From NCBI RefSeq assembly GCF_001436415.1, contig NZ_AYZB01000058.1, positions 62,001 to 126,000 on the forward strand: a DNA stretch of 64,000 nucleotides, written 5' to 3'. The translations under genes were made by a program, and so were the position numbers. Positions 26,469-35,863 of the stretch are shown in pieces. Each line of letters begins with the position of its first letter. Position 1 is the first letter of the stretch. Source of the stretch: Latilactobacillus graminis DSM 20719 (GTDB lineage: Bacteria > Bacillota > Bacilli > Lactobacillales > Lactobacillaceae). Under the pieces are notes generated by a model. That model made no database searches. It was not told the origin of the DNA and was given only the letters and a program-made list of their open reading frames with translations.

Positions 26469-27581
26469 ATGACTAATTATTTAGTAGTCGGTTCTGGCCT
26501 TTTTGGTTCAACCTTCGCATACGAAGTGGCCAAACGCGGGAACCGCGTTAAAGTAATTGAAAAGCGCGATCACATTGCTGGCAATATTTACACTAAAGAA
26601 GTGGACGGCATTCAAGTCCATCAATATGGTGCGCATATTTTTCATACTAGCAATAAGGAAATTTGGGAATATATTAATCAATTCGCAGAATTCAACCGTT
26701 ATACTAACAGCCCTGTGGCTAACTATAAAGGTGAAATTTATAACTTACCATTCAATATGAACACGTTCAACAAGTTGTGGGGCGTGGTTACGCCAGCTGA
26801 AGCACAAGCCAAGATTGATGAACAACGCCAAGTGTTAGGTGATAAAAAGCCTGAAAACTTGGAAGAACAAGCAATTTCTTTAATTGGGACTGATATTTAT
26901 CAGAAACTGATTAAAGGTTATACAGAAAAACAATGGGGTCAAAAAGCCACAGAATTACCAGCGTTCATTATTCGCCGCCTCCCAGTTCGTTTGACTTACG
27001 ATAATAATTACTTCAATGATACATACCAAGGGATTCCAATCGGTGGGTATACACAAATCATCGAAAAAATGTTGGCTAGTGATTTAATCGATGTTGAAAC
27101 GGGTGTGGATTTCTTTGATCAGAAACAAGAATATATCGATCAATATGATAAAGTGATTTTCACCGGTATGATTGATCAATTCTTTGATTATCAATTAGGG
27201 GAACTCGAATACCGGAGCTTACGTTTTGAAACTGAAGAAATGGACGTTGATAATTACCAAGGTAACGCGGTGGTTAACTACACTGATGCTGAAACGCCAT
27301 ACACACGGTTGATTGAACATAAACATTTCGAATTCGGTAAAGGTGACAAGAACAAGACCATCGTTACCAAAGAGTATCCAGCTAACTGGTCGCGTGGCGA
27401 CGAACCTTATTACCCAATCAATAATGATAAGAATAACCGTTTGTACAAAGCATACCGTGACTTAGCGCAAACAGAACCCAAAGTGGTCTTTGGGGGTCGT
27501 TTAGGGCAATATCGTTATTACGATATGCACCAAGTGATTCATGCAGCGTTACAAGTCGTAAAAGATGAATTAAAGGATTAG
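26469..27581 (+). CDS. glf: UDP-galactopyranose mutase
   Basis: 370 residues. The FAD-binding GSGLFGSTFAYEVAKRGNRVKVIEKRDHIAGN is followed by QYGAHIFHTSNKEIW (active-site mobile loop region), YTEKQWGQKATELP and the C-terminal GRLGQYRYYDMHQVI. It converts UDP-galactopyranose to UDP-galactofuranose with reduced FAD. Its base composition and codon use resemble core genes and contrast with the AT-rich genes on both sides, so it probably has a different history. It predicts galactofuranose in the polymer. Confidence 0.97.
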   Translation: MTNYLVVGSGLFGSTFAYEVAKRGNRVKVIEKRDHIAGNIYTKEVDGIQVHQYGAHIFHTSNKEIWEYINQFAEFNRYTNSPVANYKGEIYNLPFNMNTFNKLWGVVTPAEAQAKIDEQRQVLGDKKPENLEEQAISLIGTDIYQKLIKGYTEKQWGQKATELPAFIIRRLPVRLTYDNNYFNDTYQGIPIGGYTQIIEKMLASDLIDVETGVDFFDQKQEYIDQYDKVIFTGMIDQFFDYQLGELEYRSLRFETEEMDVDNYQGNAVVNYTDAETPYTRLIEHKHFEFGKGDKNKTIVTKEYPANWSRGDEPYYPINNDKNNRLYKAYRDLAQTEPKVVFGGRLGQYRYYDMHQVIHAALQVVKDELKD

Positions 27582-27584
27582 AAT

Positions 27585-29078
27585 ATGAAAAAAATTGTTA
27601 GAAGTTTTCCAGCAATTGTACTTATTTCTACAATTATAACAATATTTGGATTACTAAAAAGTGTCATTTTATCACAAAAATTTGGGGCAAGTAGCGTTTT
27701 AGATTCATTTTATTTAGCCAATGTATTTACTGTTTCTATTTTTTCAGTTGTCAGCTCAGCGATTACTACTGTAGTGATGCCAAAACTTAATTCAATAAAC
27801 AGAAATGAAAAAGATGACAGTAATCTTGAAGAGTATCTCTCCGTAGTCTTTATTGTTACACTTATCATTGGCATAATCGGTATTATATTATTATATGTAT
27901 TTAGGAGTAGCATAGTTGGACAGTATGATAGCAAGTTAAAAAGTACTTTTATATCTATGATAATTATCCTCTTTATTGCACAATTATCTAGGATCAATGT
28001 TGCAGTCTATACTGCTGTATATCAGAGTAAAGAAAACTATATAATTCCAAGGTTGACAGATATAATTCCAGCATTAATACCTGTCGTATATATAATGACT
28101 GTTGCTCAACCTAATATTATGTATGTAACGCTATTAACTGCTATTTCTTATTTTCTTCAATTTGTTGCATTGAGAAGAATTCAGGATAATAATAGTCTGT
28201 TAAGAGTTAGATTTAAGGGATTTTTATTAAATGAGCAAGTTAAAACCTTATTAAGAAATACTGTACCAATATTGATTAGTTCAACAATATTTCAGATACA
28301 AATATTATTTTCTAATTACTTTGCCAATAATTTTGGGAATGGATACGTCACTATATTTACAAATGCGAATCAAGTTATAGGAATTTTTCAAGCATTATTT
28401 ATTGTAAATATAGTGAATTTATTTTATCCAACAATGATAAGAAAAATTAATAAGAATCTCATTAAAGGGTTATCAGAGAGCACATATTTTATAGGGATTA
28501 CTATGGCGTTTGTTATATTAATTTTTTGGGGATATGCATCTGTAGGGAGCAATTTGATTGATATTGTGTTTATACACGGAAAATTTACCAAAGAAAATGC
28601 TCATGTAGTATATACATTTGGTTTGGTTCTATGCGTTGTATTACCGATAGATGTTATTAGAGATTTTATATATAGAGTTTATTATGCCGTAGGTAATACA
28701 AAAAAACCAATGATTAATTCTGTATTGACTGTAATTTTTAATATAATAATGTTAATGGTACTATCGAAAATAATTGGGCCGATGAGTATTGTCTTGGCCC
28801 CTGCGATAGGGACAATTTTTTCTACGTCAATTATTTTGATTAGACTATACAAAGATAATATGTCTTTGCGAAATAGTATGTTGGTAATGATATTTATAAT
28901 ATTTAATTTGTTAGGATTATGTATGTATGGAGTTCTTTATTTGGTTAAAGTTACCGTGGTATTTAACGGTATGGTGACTGTAGCATTACAGGTAGTTATT
29001 GGAATTGCTTTTTCTGTAACAGTGCTCTTGTTACTATTATATTTCTTAAAAGAAAAAGAATTAATTGAATTTAAATAG
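27585..29078 (+). CDS. MurJ/Wzx-type lipid-linked oligosaccharide flippase
   Basis: 497 residues with 13-14 hydrophobic segments. The start, FPAIVLISTIITIFGLLKSVILSQKFGASSVLDSFYLANVF, resembles MurJ/MviN proteins (gap-tolerant K-x-x-x-x-x-x-FGAS..D), and ANQVIGIFQALFIVNIVNLFYPTM and YYAVGNTKKPMINSV are typical. In this cluster it most likely serves as the Wzx flippase for the repeat unit rather than the housekeeping lipid II flippase. AT-rich; 4 bp after glf. Confidence 0.88.
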   Translation: MKKIVRSFPAIVLISTIITIFGLLKSVILSQKFGASSVLDSFYLANVFTVSIFSVVSSAITTVVMPKLNSINRNEKDDSNLEEYLSVVFIVTLIIGIIGIILLYVFRSSIVGQYDSKLKSTFISMIIILFIAQLSRINVAVYTAVYQSKENYIIPRLTDIIPALIPVVYIMTVAQPNIMYVTLLTAISYFLQFVALRRIQDNNSLLRVRFKGFLLNEQVKTLLRNTVPILISSTIFQIQILFSNYFANNFGNGYVTIFTNANQVIGIFQALFIVNIVNLFYPTMIRKINKNLIKGLSESTYFIGITMAFVILIFWGYASVGSNLIDIVFIHGKFTKENAHVVYTFGLVLCVVLPIDVIRDFIYRVYYAVGNTKKPMINSVLTVIFNIIMLMVLSKIIGPMSIVLAPAIGTIFSTSIILIRLYKDNMSLRNSMLVMIFIIFNLLGLCMYGVLYLVKVTVVFNGMVTVALQVVIGIAFSVTVLLLLLYFLKEKELIEFK

Positions 29079-29123
29079 AAGATGAATATATAATTTAATT
29101 AATCTATAATTAGGGTGGATACT

Positions 29124-30068
29124 TTGCAAAAAAGAATCGAATGAATAGATTTTGTAAAAGGGATAACAATGTTCTTTGTTGTATTGGGACATGTACTTAA
29201 AGGTATTTATGAAACTGGAAATTATTCTAAATATAATTTATTTTTAGAGATAATATTAATGGTAATTTTTACATTCGTAATGCCGGTTTTTTTGCAATAT
29301 CAGATTTTTTATTTAAAAGGGTTACAACTTTAGATATATTTTGGAAAGGAATGAAGAAAAAGTTTATTGCTTTGTTTATCCCGTATCTATTTTTCTCAAT
29401 TAGCTATGTTGTTTTACAGAGTTTTTCCTCAGATGTAAATACGAGATATACCTTTACTTCTGTATTGAATATTTATAGGACACCCATATCTTATTTGTGG
29501 TATCTGTATGTATTGTTCTTTATTTTCTTAACAGTTTCAATAATGGATTTAATATTAGATCAAGTAAGTATGAGTTATTGATAGCAGCAATTTTTCCATA
29601 TTTATTTTGATACACCCTACAAATATTTATATTATAGATAATACAGTGCGTTGGATGATTCCTTTCCTGTTAGGACGTAATTATAATATACTAATTTATG
29701 CAATCAAAAATAGTAAAATTACTACATCGATTTTAAGTATAATTTTGCTACTTACTTTATTAATACAGATAATGTATATAAAGAAGTTTTATGCATCAAA
29801 TGGAATGACATTAGGGACAATTGTTTCAAAAATAATCTCAATTCTATTATTCTTTACGGTAATTTCTAGAATAAAAATAACTACTAAGGTTAACTATATT
29901 GAAAATATATAGTAAGAATTATATTGATAAAACTTGGAATAGGAAATTTATATATAAGTTTTAGGAGGTTTAGTTTTAACACTACTAGTATGTTATACGG
30001 CTACTTACTTAGTTAAAAAAGTAAAATTAATAGATTTGATTTTCTATCCGACAAAATATTTAATATAA
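29124..30068 (+). pseudogene. Decayed acyltransferase-3 family gene
   Basis: Conceptual translation with frame changes reads LQKRIE-stop-IDFVKGITMFFVVLGHVLKG, matching the start of membrane acyltransferases (R-x-x-x-ID-x-x-KG, with the active His in LGH). The breaks are a TGA where Trp is expected (29139), loss of one T in a T7 run near 29287, further shifts around 29580-29640 (another TGA in place of Trp), and at ~29912-29960. The C-terminal IDLIFYPTKYLI before a TAA at 30066 is also family-like. The central conserved block is missing. It would have O-acetylated the polymer. Confidence 0.85.
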
Positions 30069-30097
30069 GTTTATTTGTACATTTCAAAAAAATAATT

Positions 30098-30150
30098 AAA
30101 AAATCTAGTATCAGAGTTTTCGATCGAAAAATCTGATACTAGATTTTATT
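30098..30150. terminator. Strong bidirectional terminator closing the exopolysaccharide cluster
   Basis: AAAATCTAGTATCAGA pairs with TCTGATACTAGATTTT around a loop, flanked by A and T runs on both strands. It separates the cluster from the convergent sigma-factor gene. Confidence 0.92.
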
Positions 30151-30162
30151 AGTTATATTTTT

Positions 30163-30711
30163 CTATATTAATAACTTACTAAACTTCTTTTGCACCTTAA
30201 ACTTAATATTATTAGCTGTTCGCCGTGTGATGTTTAGATCCGCGGCGATTTCTTTTAGGGTGGCGTTGTAGAAGTAGCGGAGGACTAAGAAGCGTTTTTC
30301 GCGTGGGGTACAGACTTGATAGAGACGCTCGAAGAGGTCGTTACAGACGGCGGCCTCTTCTGGGTTGCAGTAGGGATCAGCAACTTGATCGAGATAGTCC
30401 ATCACGGAATCGTCATCGGTTACCCGGTTAACGAAGCCAATGTGTTTGTCGCGATTATTATCCTTGCGGAAAGTCATCATAATGGCCCATTTAACGGCCT
30501 GATAAGCATAAACCATGAACCGGTGGGTTTCGGTTTCGACATTGCCGGGAAACTGTTCGTAGGCTTCGGCAAAGGCGATGACGCCAATCTGATAGAGATC
30601 GGCAAAGTTGCTGCGTTGTCTTTGGACGTGTAAATCTTTGAGGACCCCGTAGATCAGCGTGTCATCTTGGGTAATCAGATCAAAAGCAGTTTGTAAATCG
30701 GTTTGGGTCAT
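30163..30711 (-). CDS. Sigma-70-family RNA polymerase sigma factor (SigH/ComX-like)
   Basis: 182 residues. Region 2 is visible in FADLYQIGVIAFAEAYEQFPGN and HRFMVYAYQAVKWAIMMTFRKDN. Region 4 is CTPREKRFLVLRYFYNATLKEIAADLNITRRTANNIKFKVQKKF, a helix-turn-helix resembling small alternative sigma factors. It lacks region 3, like SigH/ComX and ECF factors. Lactobacilli have such a factor controlling competence genes; whether this is that gene cannot be decided from sequence. A ComK-like gene lies upstream on the same strand, and a promoter and dyad occur in the 180-bp gap. Confidence 0.85.
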   Translation of the reverse strand: MTQTDLQTAFDLITQDDTLIYGVLKDLHVQRQRSNFADLYQIGVIAFAEAYEQFPGNVETETHRFMVYAYQAVKWAIMMTFRKDNNRDKHIGFVNRVTDDDSVMDYLDQVADPYCNPEEAAVCNDLFERLYQVCTPREKRFLVLRYFYNATLKEIAADLNITRRTANNIKFKVQKKFSKLLI

Positions 30712-30744
30712 TGTTAAGCATCCTGTCTACTATGAGCTCACAGT

Positions 30745-30765
30745 GTGAATTACCGGTAAGTTCAC
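30745..30765. promoter_or_regulatory. Imperfect dyad upstream of the sigma-factor gene
   Basis: GTGAATTACC pairs with GGTAAGTTCAC through 10 bp with a single bulged base. It lies 34 bp before the sigma ATG and overlaps a TATAGT-like -10 on the minus strand. It could be an operator or a leader hairpin. Confidence 0.45.
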
Positions 30766-30850
30766 TATAGCGGGTTGGGCTTAATCAGGAAAATAACCGA
30801 TTTTAACGATTAATCGGGCTGTTATACCCATTTTTTCCGAAAATAACTGG

Positions 30851-30878
30851 ATTATACAATGAAAAGAAGTGAAAACAA
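30851..30878 (-). promoter_or_regulatory. Candidate promoter of the sigma-factor gene
   Basis: On the minus strand TTGTTT and TATAAT are separated by 16 bp. Transcription would start about 130 nt before the ATG, leaving a long leader that contains the dyad at 30745-30765. Confidence 0.5.
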
Positions 30879-30891
30879 CTGAACTGGGACC

Positions 30892-31716
30892 TTATAATTG
30901 TCGTAATTTACGGATTAATTCTTTAACACCAGATACATAGCACTGAATATCGAATGCTGTAAACTCAGTATATTCATGTAAAGCAGCCTGATAAATATAA
31001 TTTTCCTTTTGAACTTTGAGTGCGTTTAATAAGCCAATCACATCTGCAGTCGTGGTTGGGACATTTTGACAGAGTGAACAGTGGCATTGATCGAAACGAT
31101 GGATCACACTCGCTTTGAAGCAGGTCTGTAATTCAATCTGGTAGCCAAAATTGGCGGCACAGACGACTAAGCAACCTCTTAAAATTTGACCAATCGCCGC
31201 GCATTGATGGATTTCGGTATCAATCTGACGTCCTTTATAAGGGAGTGTGCAGGTGCAATCATTTAAAAAGGTGACATAGAGGTGATTGCGGATTAGTTCG
31301 TAATCGCGCACGTAATGAAGGGCTAGCCAAGGCGCATTCTGATGGGCAGTGCCACTTAAAGGTAAGAATTGATATTCACCATTCACGTGCGGAATCTTAC
31401 GATGATAATTGAAGCGGTGGCAAAGATAGCGCGGTTGGGAGAAGTCAATTAGTTGTTGGTGGTTATAGTTTTGCATTAAGCGGCGGGTTGATCGGGGAAT
31501 CATTTGGAGCCCGGTTAGACGATCGAGGACAATGCTTTGGGTACGCGTATAAGGGAAAATAATCATGGTATCAAAATTAATGCTCGCTTGGTGCGAATGG
31601 GGAATTAGATATTGATGGGGGGCACAGAAATTATAATCGTTGGTATCTTTAATAATGAGCGGCGCTGGAATACATTCATGAGTGCTTGTAATCCGATTGG
31701 GCTGTAATAAGAACAT
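30892..31716 (-). CDS. ComK-like protein
   Basis: 274 residues. The core aligns by eye with Bacillus ComK: INFDTMIIFPYTR near residue 47 (ComK has a V-N-G-A-T-I-A-V-L-P start), a run of basic residues with CHRFNYHRKIPHVNGEYQFLPLSG (ComK: PPIMVDPSNQIFLFPTLS), W-x-ALHYVRDYE (ComK: WISHVHVKEFK) and CTCTLPYKGR before the final helix. It is longer than ComK (about 190) at both ends and carries a CHCSLC cysteine group near residue 220. It precedes a sigma-factor gene on the same strand. The ComK relation is a moderate call. Confidence 0.55.
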   Translation of the reverse strand: MFLLQPNRITSTHECIPAPLIIKDTNDYNFCAPHQYLIPHSHQASINFDTMIIFPYTRTQSIVLDRLTGLQMIPRSTRRLMQNYNHQQLIDFSQPRYLCHRFNYHRKIPHVNGEYQFLPLSGTAHQNAPWLALHYVRDYELIRNHLYVTFLNDCTCTLPYKGRQIDTEIHQCAAIGQILRGCLVVCAANFGYQIELQTCFKASVIHRFDQCHCSLCQNVPTTTADVIGLLNALKVQKENYIYQAALHEYTEFTAFDIQCYVSGVKELIRKLRQL

Positions 31717-31758
31717 CGAAGACCTCCTTTAAGGTTTACTCAATGAGCGTACCAATGA

Positions 31759-31773
31759 AAGTAACCGCTTTCA
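31759..31773. promoter_or_regulatory. cre-like site in the comK-like/galU intergenic region
   Basis: AAGTAACCGCTTTCA differs from WTGNAANCGNWNNCA at one position. It lies 43 bp upstream of the comK-like start codon, where CcpA could act. Unproven. Confidence 0.4.
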
Positions 31774-31907
31774 AATATATTGTGAAAATCTTGATGAAAT
31801 CCTAAGTAATTATTAATATTGCCCTCATTTTTATCAAATAATTGTTACAAAAGCGCTTTTTTATGGCATACTGTTACTAGACTACAAGTTATGGGGGATT
31901 TTAGTAT

Positions 31908-32810
31908 ATGAAAGTACGTAAAGCAGTTATTCCAGCAGCCGGATTGGGCACACGTTTTTTACCTGCCACTAAAGCAATGGCGAAGGAAATGTTGCCAATT
32001 GTTGATAAGCCAACGATTCAATTTATCGTAGAAGAAGCGAAGGCTTCCGGGATTGAAGATATTTTAATCATTACTGGTAAAGGCAAGCGCCCCATCGAAG
32101 ATCACTTTGATTCAGTCCCAGAATTGGAACAAAACCTAAAGGCTAAAAACAAAACTGCGATGTTGAAGATGGTTAATGAAACAACCGATATGGGCGTTAA
32201 TCTCTACTTCATTCGTCAATCCCATCCGAATGGCTTAGGGGATGCTGTACGCCTTGCGAAATCTTTTGTTGCTGATGAACCATTCGTTGTGATGTTAGGC
32301 GATGATTTGATGGAAGATAAGATTCCATTGAGTAAGCAATTAATCAACGAATACGAAGAGACTCACGCGTCACAATTAGCTGTGATGAAAGTGCCACATA
32401 ATGAAGTGGACAAGTATGGGGTCATCAATCCAGAAAACAAGGTAAAAGATGATTTATACAACGTTAAGAACTTTGTTGAAAAACCAGAGATTGATAAGGC
32501 GCCAAGTGATTTAGCCATTATTGGTCGCTACTTGTTAACACCTGAAATTTTTGAGGTATTAGAAAACCAAAAACCCGGGCTTGGTGGGGAAATTCAATTA
32601 ACCGATGCCATCGATGAATTGAATAAGACCCAACGCGTCTTCGCCCATGAATTTAAAGGTCGACGTTACGATGTTGGCAACAAGTTTGGTTACCTACAGA
32701 CTAGCATTGAATATGGGTTAAAACACCCAGAAGTAAAAGATGACTTGAAGCAATACATCATCGAATTAGCAGAAGAATTAAAAAAAGATACTAAAAAAGA
32801 AAATAAATAG
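31908..32810 (+). CDS. galU: UTP-glucose-1-phosphate uridylyltransferase
   Basis: 300 residues. The nucleotide-binding start [31 protein letters not shown] is diagnostic; [29 protein letters not shown] and NFVEKPEI follow. It makes UDP-glucose from UTP and glucose-1-phosphate, the precursor for UDP-galactose (hence Glf substrate), the exopolysaccharide and glycolipids. It is encoded just outside the cluster with its own AT-rich promoter region and terminator, consistent with a housekeeping role. Confidence 0.97.
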   Translation: MKVRKAVIPAAGLGTRFLPATKAMAKEMLPIVDKPTIQFIVEEAKASGIEDILIITGKGKRPIEDHFDSVPELEQNLKAKNKTAMLKMVNETTDMGVNLYFIRQSHPNGLGDAVRLAKSFVADEPFVVMLGDDLMEDKIPLSKQLINEYEETHASQLAVMKVPHNEVDKYGVINPENKVKDDLYNVKNFVEKPEIDKAPSDLAIIGRYLLTPEIFEVLENQKPGLGGEIQLTDAIDELNKTQRVFAHEFKGRRYDVGNKFGYLQTSIEYGLKHPEVKDDLKQYIIELAEELKKDTKKENK

Positions 32811-32816
32811 CATGTA

Positions 32817-32864
32817 AAAAACGTTCAACCTTTCCGCATATTGGCATGGTTGAACGTTTTTTTA
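32817..32864. terminator. Terminator between galU and def
   Basis: AAAACGTTCAACC pairs with GGTTGAACGTTTT, followed by a T-run; it is usable by both convergent genes. Confidence 0.9.
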
Positions 32865-32872
32865 TGTTGGTT

Positions 32873-33283
32873 TTAAATAATAAGTCCTTCACAGTGGTCA
32901 ACTTCGTGTTGGATAATCTGTGCAATCCAGCCTGAGAAAGCTTGCTTGTGGGGTTTGAAGGCTTGGTCCTGGTAAGTGACTTCAATGGTTTCATAACGGG
33001 TTGTAGGGCGCTCTCCGGGTAATGAAAGACAACCTTCAGTTGTTTGGTACGGGTTTTCTTGACGCACAATCTGCGGATTCACGAGAATCACGGGTAAGAT
33101 GCCCATTTGAACGATAATAATCCGTTTGTTAACGCCAATCATATTAGCCGCCATCCCGACACAGCGTTCTGTGTTGGCCTGTAGAGTATCGCGTAAATCG
33201 GTCAGCACATCGACGTCGGTCGGTGTTGCTGGCATCGCCTTTTGAGCTAAGAATTGTGTGTCGTGCATAATGGGTTTAATCAT
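32873..33283 (-). CDS. def: Peptide deformylase with divergent motif 1
   Basis: The start is the ATG after AAGGAGTCTATT, giving 136 residues (shorter than typical ~180, as in type-3-like forms). Motif 2 EGCLSLPG and motif 3 QHEVDHCEG supply the Cys and two His metal ligands. Motif 1, normally G-L-A-A-P-Q-I-G, reads GMAANMIG, so the conserved active-site Gln is Met. It removes formyl groups from nascent chains before Map. The Gln change could lower activity or mark a second, specialised deformylase; another def copy elsewhere would support that. Confidence 0.88.
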   Translation of the reverse strand: MIKPIMHDTQFLAQKAMPATPTDVDVLTDLRDTLQANTERCVGMAANMIGVNKRIIIVQMGILPVILVNPQIVRQENPYQTTEGCLSLPGERPTTRYETIEVTYQDQAFKPHKQAFSGWIAQIIQHEVDHCEGLII

Positions 33284-33443
33284 AATAGACTCCTTGAATA
33301 ATAGTAGGTTTAGTATAGCAGATTTTAGCATAACGAGCGCACTCATCTAATTCTCATTTAAAAAAGAGCTGCGAATTATGCTGCTTTTTTGGTGTAATTA
33401 TATTATTGATAAGCCTTTTTATAGAAAAAAATCATTAAAAAAT

Positions 33444-33472
33444 TCGACAAATATGAATTTTATGCTTATAAT
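33444..33472 (+). promoter_or_regulatory. Promoter of the amino-acid ABC transporter operon
   Basis: TCGACA and TATAAT are separated by exactly 17 bp, about 85 nt before the chosen ATG. The region from 33284 to 33440 otherwise holds only the def upstream region and a weak A/T-flanked hairpin near 33360-33392. Confidence 0.7.
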
Positions 33473-33563
33473 TATTAATATAATATTATAAAACGTCTAA
33501 TCTAATTTTAATGACATGCTTGGTGTGATCAACAAAATTGGACAGGTATTTAGGGAGGATCAC

Positions 33564-35000
33564 ATGAAGAAATTAATTGTATTTTTAAGTAGTTTTTTGC
33601 TAGTGGGTCTATTTGTATTTGGTCACCAGGCGCAACAACCGGTTCAAGCTGCCGAAAAAACTTATGAAATCGGGACGGATGTGACCTATCCGCCATTCGA
33701 GTTTGCGAATGAGAAGAATCAATATGTCGGTATTGATATTGATATCATGAAGGCAATTGCGAAGTCCGAGGGTTTTAAAATGAATATTAAACCGTTGGGC
33801 TTTAATGCGGCGGTCCAAGCGGTTCAATCGGAACAGATTGATGGGATGATTGCCGGGATGACAATTACACCTGAACGGCAAGCAAAATTCGACTTCGCTG
33901 ATCCTTACTACAAGACCGGGGTTGTAATGGCCGTTCAAAAGGACAGTAAGATTAAAGGCTTAGAAGGGTTGCGCGGTAAACGTGTTGCGATTAAAACAGG
34001 GACTTCCGCTGGGGCCTATGCGACGGCCAGAGCGAAAGAATATGGCTTTACCACCGTTACGTTTGATGATTCAGATAATATGTATAATGATGTCGTGAAT
34101 GGTAATTCGGCAGCCTGTTTTGAAGACGAGCCCGTTATGCAATATGGGATTAAGACGGGCTTGAAACTCAAGATTGTCACCAAACCTGCTGAAGGTGGCG
34201 AATATGGATTTGCCGTTAAGAAAGGGAGCAATCCTGAGCTCATCGCCAAATTCAATAAAGGTCTTGCTAAATTAAAAACAAATGGTCAATACGATAAAAT
34301 TAAAGCAAAATATTTAAGTACAGAATCAACTAAAAAAGCGACCGTTGATCACAGCTTTTTTGGATTATTGAAAGAAAATAAAGATGCGTTGTTGAGCGGT
34401 TTAGGTCAAACGTTATTATTAACCGTTATTGCGATTTTCTTCGCAACCATTTTTGGGGTCTTCTTCGGTTTACTCGGCGTATTACCTAACCGGTTTGCGC
34501 GTGGTATTTCGAATACAGTCATTTATATTTTCCGGGGGCTACCGCTGCTGGTACTGGCGTTATTTATTTACACCGGAATTCCCAGTTTAACCGGGCAGAA
34601 GATTCCGGCGATTGTTGCTGGGGTTATCACGTTGATGTTCAATGAAGGCGCGTATACGGCAGCTTTTGTTAAAGGTGGGATTGGTGCGGTTAGCTCCGGG
34701 CAGATGGAAGCAGCACGTAGTTTAGGCTTACCATACAGCAAAGCAATGCGACGCGTTGTCTTGCCCCAAGGGATTCGGATTATGGTGCCATCTTTTATCA
34801 ACCAATTCATTATTACGTTAAAAGACACATCGATTTTATCAATCATCGGAATTCTTGAACTGACACAGACGGGTAAAATTATTATCGCTCGTAATCTAGA
34901 AGGTTTCAAAATCTGGGCAATGATTGCCTTAATTTACCTAATCGTCATCACGGTTCTCACGTGGTTATCGAAGTATATCGAAAGGAGAATGGCAAACTAA
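33564..35000 (+). CDS. Fused substrate-binding protein and permease of a polar amino acid ABC transporter
   Basis: The ATG after GGGAGGATC gives 478 residues. A signal peptide ([19 protein letters not shown], cut near VQAAEK) leads a type-3 solute-binding domain ([54 protein letters not shown]). From about residue 280 a membrane permease follows with [15 protein letters not shown] and the EAA loop [26 protein letters not shown]. This single-chain GlnP-like design is common in lactic acid bacteria and usually imports glutamine/glutamate. The ATPase overlaps by TAATG. Confidence 0.93.
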   Translation: MKKLIVFLSSFLLVGLFVFGHQAQQPVQAAEKTYEIGTDVTYPPFEFANEKNQYVGIDIDIMKAIAKSEGFKMNIKPLGFNAAVQAVQSEQIDGMIAGMTITPERQAKFDFADPYYKTGVVMAVQKDSKIKGLEGLRGKRVAIKTGTSAGAYATARAKEYGFTTVTFDDSDNMYNDVVNGNSAACFEDEPVMQYGIKTGLKLKIVTKPAEGGEYGFAVKKGSNPELIAKFNKGLAKLKTNGQYDKIKAKYLSTESTKKATVDHSFFGLLKENKDALLSGLGQTLLLTVIAIFFATIFGVFFGLLGVLPNRFARGISNTVIYIFRGLPLLVLALFIYTGIPSLTGQKIPAIVAGVITLMFNEGAYTAAFVKGGIGAVSSGQMEAARSLGLPYSKAMRRVVLPQGIRIMVPSFINQFIITLKDTSILSIIGILELTQTGKIIIARNLEGFKIWAMIALIYLIVITVLTWLSKYIERRMAN

Positions 35001-35734
35001 TGAATCGAATTGAAGTATCACATCTAATTAAGAATTACGGCAGTAACGAGGTTTTGAAGGATTTGGATTTAACCGTTGGCAACAACGAAGTGGTGGTGAT
35101 GATTGGCCCATCAGGTTCAGGAAAGAGTACGTTTTTACGTTGTTTGAATCGTTTAGAAGAACCAACCAGTGGTGAGATTATTGTTGATGGCTATAATTTA
35201 AGTGATTCTAAGAGTGATTTGAATCAAATTCGGGAAAAAATTGGGATGGTTTTTCAGCATTTCAACCTGTTTAAAAATCTAACGGTGGCAGAAAACATCA
35301 TGCTTGCACCAGTTGAGCTTGGTAAAATGACTGCTGAAAAAGCGCAGACGACCGCAAAAAAATTACTCGAGACGGTAGGTTTGGCTGATAAGTACGATGC
35401 GAATCCACAATCACTATCGGGTGGTCAAAAGCAGCGAGTCGCCATTGCCCGTGCGTTGGCGATGCAACCCGATATTCTCTTGTTTGATGAACCAACATCC
35501 GCACTGGATCCTGAAATGGTTGGCGATGTATTAGCTGTCATGAAACGCTTGGCCAAAGATGGCATGACAATGGTTGTCGTCACCCACGAAATGGGCTTTG
35601 CCAAAGAAGTTGCCGATCGCGTCATCTTCATGGCAGACGGGCACATTGTCGAACAAGGCACACCACAGGAAATCTTTGAAACCCCACAAAACGAAAGAAC
35701 AAAAGACTTCCTGAACAAGGTACTAAATGCATAG
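35000..35734 (+). CDS. ATP-binding subunit of the polar amino acid ABC transporter (GlnQ-like)
   Basis: 244 residues. The start is coupled to the permease stop (TAATG), with AAAGGAG upstream. Walker [11 protein letters not shown]-loop VFQHFNLF, signature [10 protein letters not shown], Walker [12 protein letters not shown] and H-loop VVTHEMGF are all present. It powers the preceding fused binding protein/permease. The polar amino acid family is shown by the overall spacing and [17 protein letters not shown]. The operon ends at tandem terminators. Confidence 0.96.
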   Translation: MNRIEVSHLIKNYGSNEVLKDLDLTVGNNEVVVMIGPSGSGKSTFLRCLNRLEEPTSGEIIVDGYNLSDSKSDLNQIREKIGMVFQHFNLFKNLTVAENIMLAPVELGKMTAEKAQTTAKKLLETVGLADKYDANPQSLSGGQKQRVAIARALAMQPDILLFDEPTSALDPEMVGDVLAVMKRLAKDGMTMVVVTHEMGFAKEVADRVIFMADGHIVEQGTPQEIFETPQNERTKDFLNKVLNA

Positions 35735-35773
35735 AGTGCCTTATTCGAACGGGTTGGCTTTGAGGATTGACAG

Positions 35774-35818
35774 AAAATGACCAATATGACGGTTCTTAGT
35801 CATATTGGTCATTTTTAG
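35774..35818 (+). terminator. Terminator of the ABC transporter operon
   Basis: AAAATGACCAATATGAC pairs with its mirror half, ending in ATTTTT. Confidence 0.9.
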
Positions 35819-35863
35819 ATTAAGCAGAAGTTGTTGCAACCAAAAAACACGTTTAGCTCCAAC

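Noticed and set aside
27585-29078. Housekeeping MurJ
   Set aside because: The fold is MurJ-like, but the AT-rich composition and position inside the exopolysaccharide cluster favour a Wzx role.
31846-31864. Second cre-like site before galU (around AAAAGCGCTTTT)
   Set aside because: It is palindromic but misses the outer TG and CA bases of the consensus.
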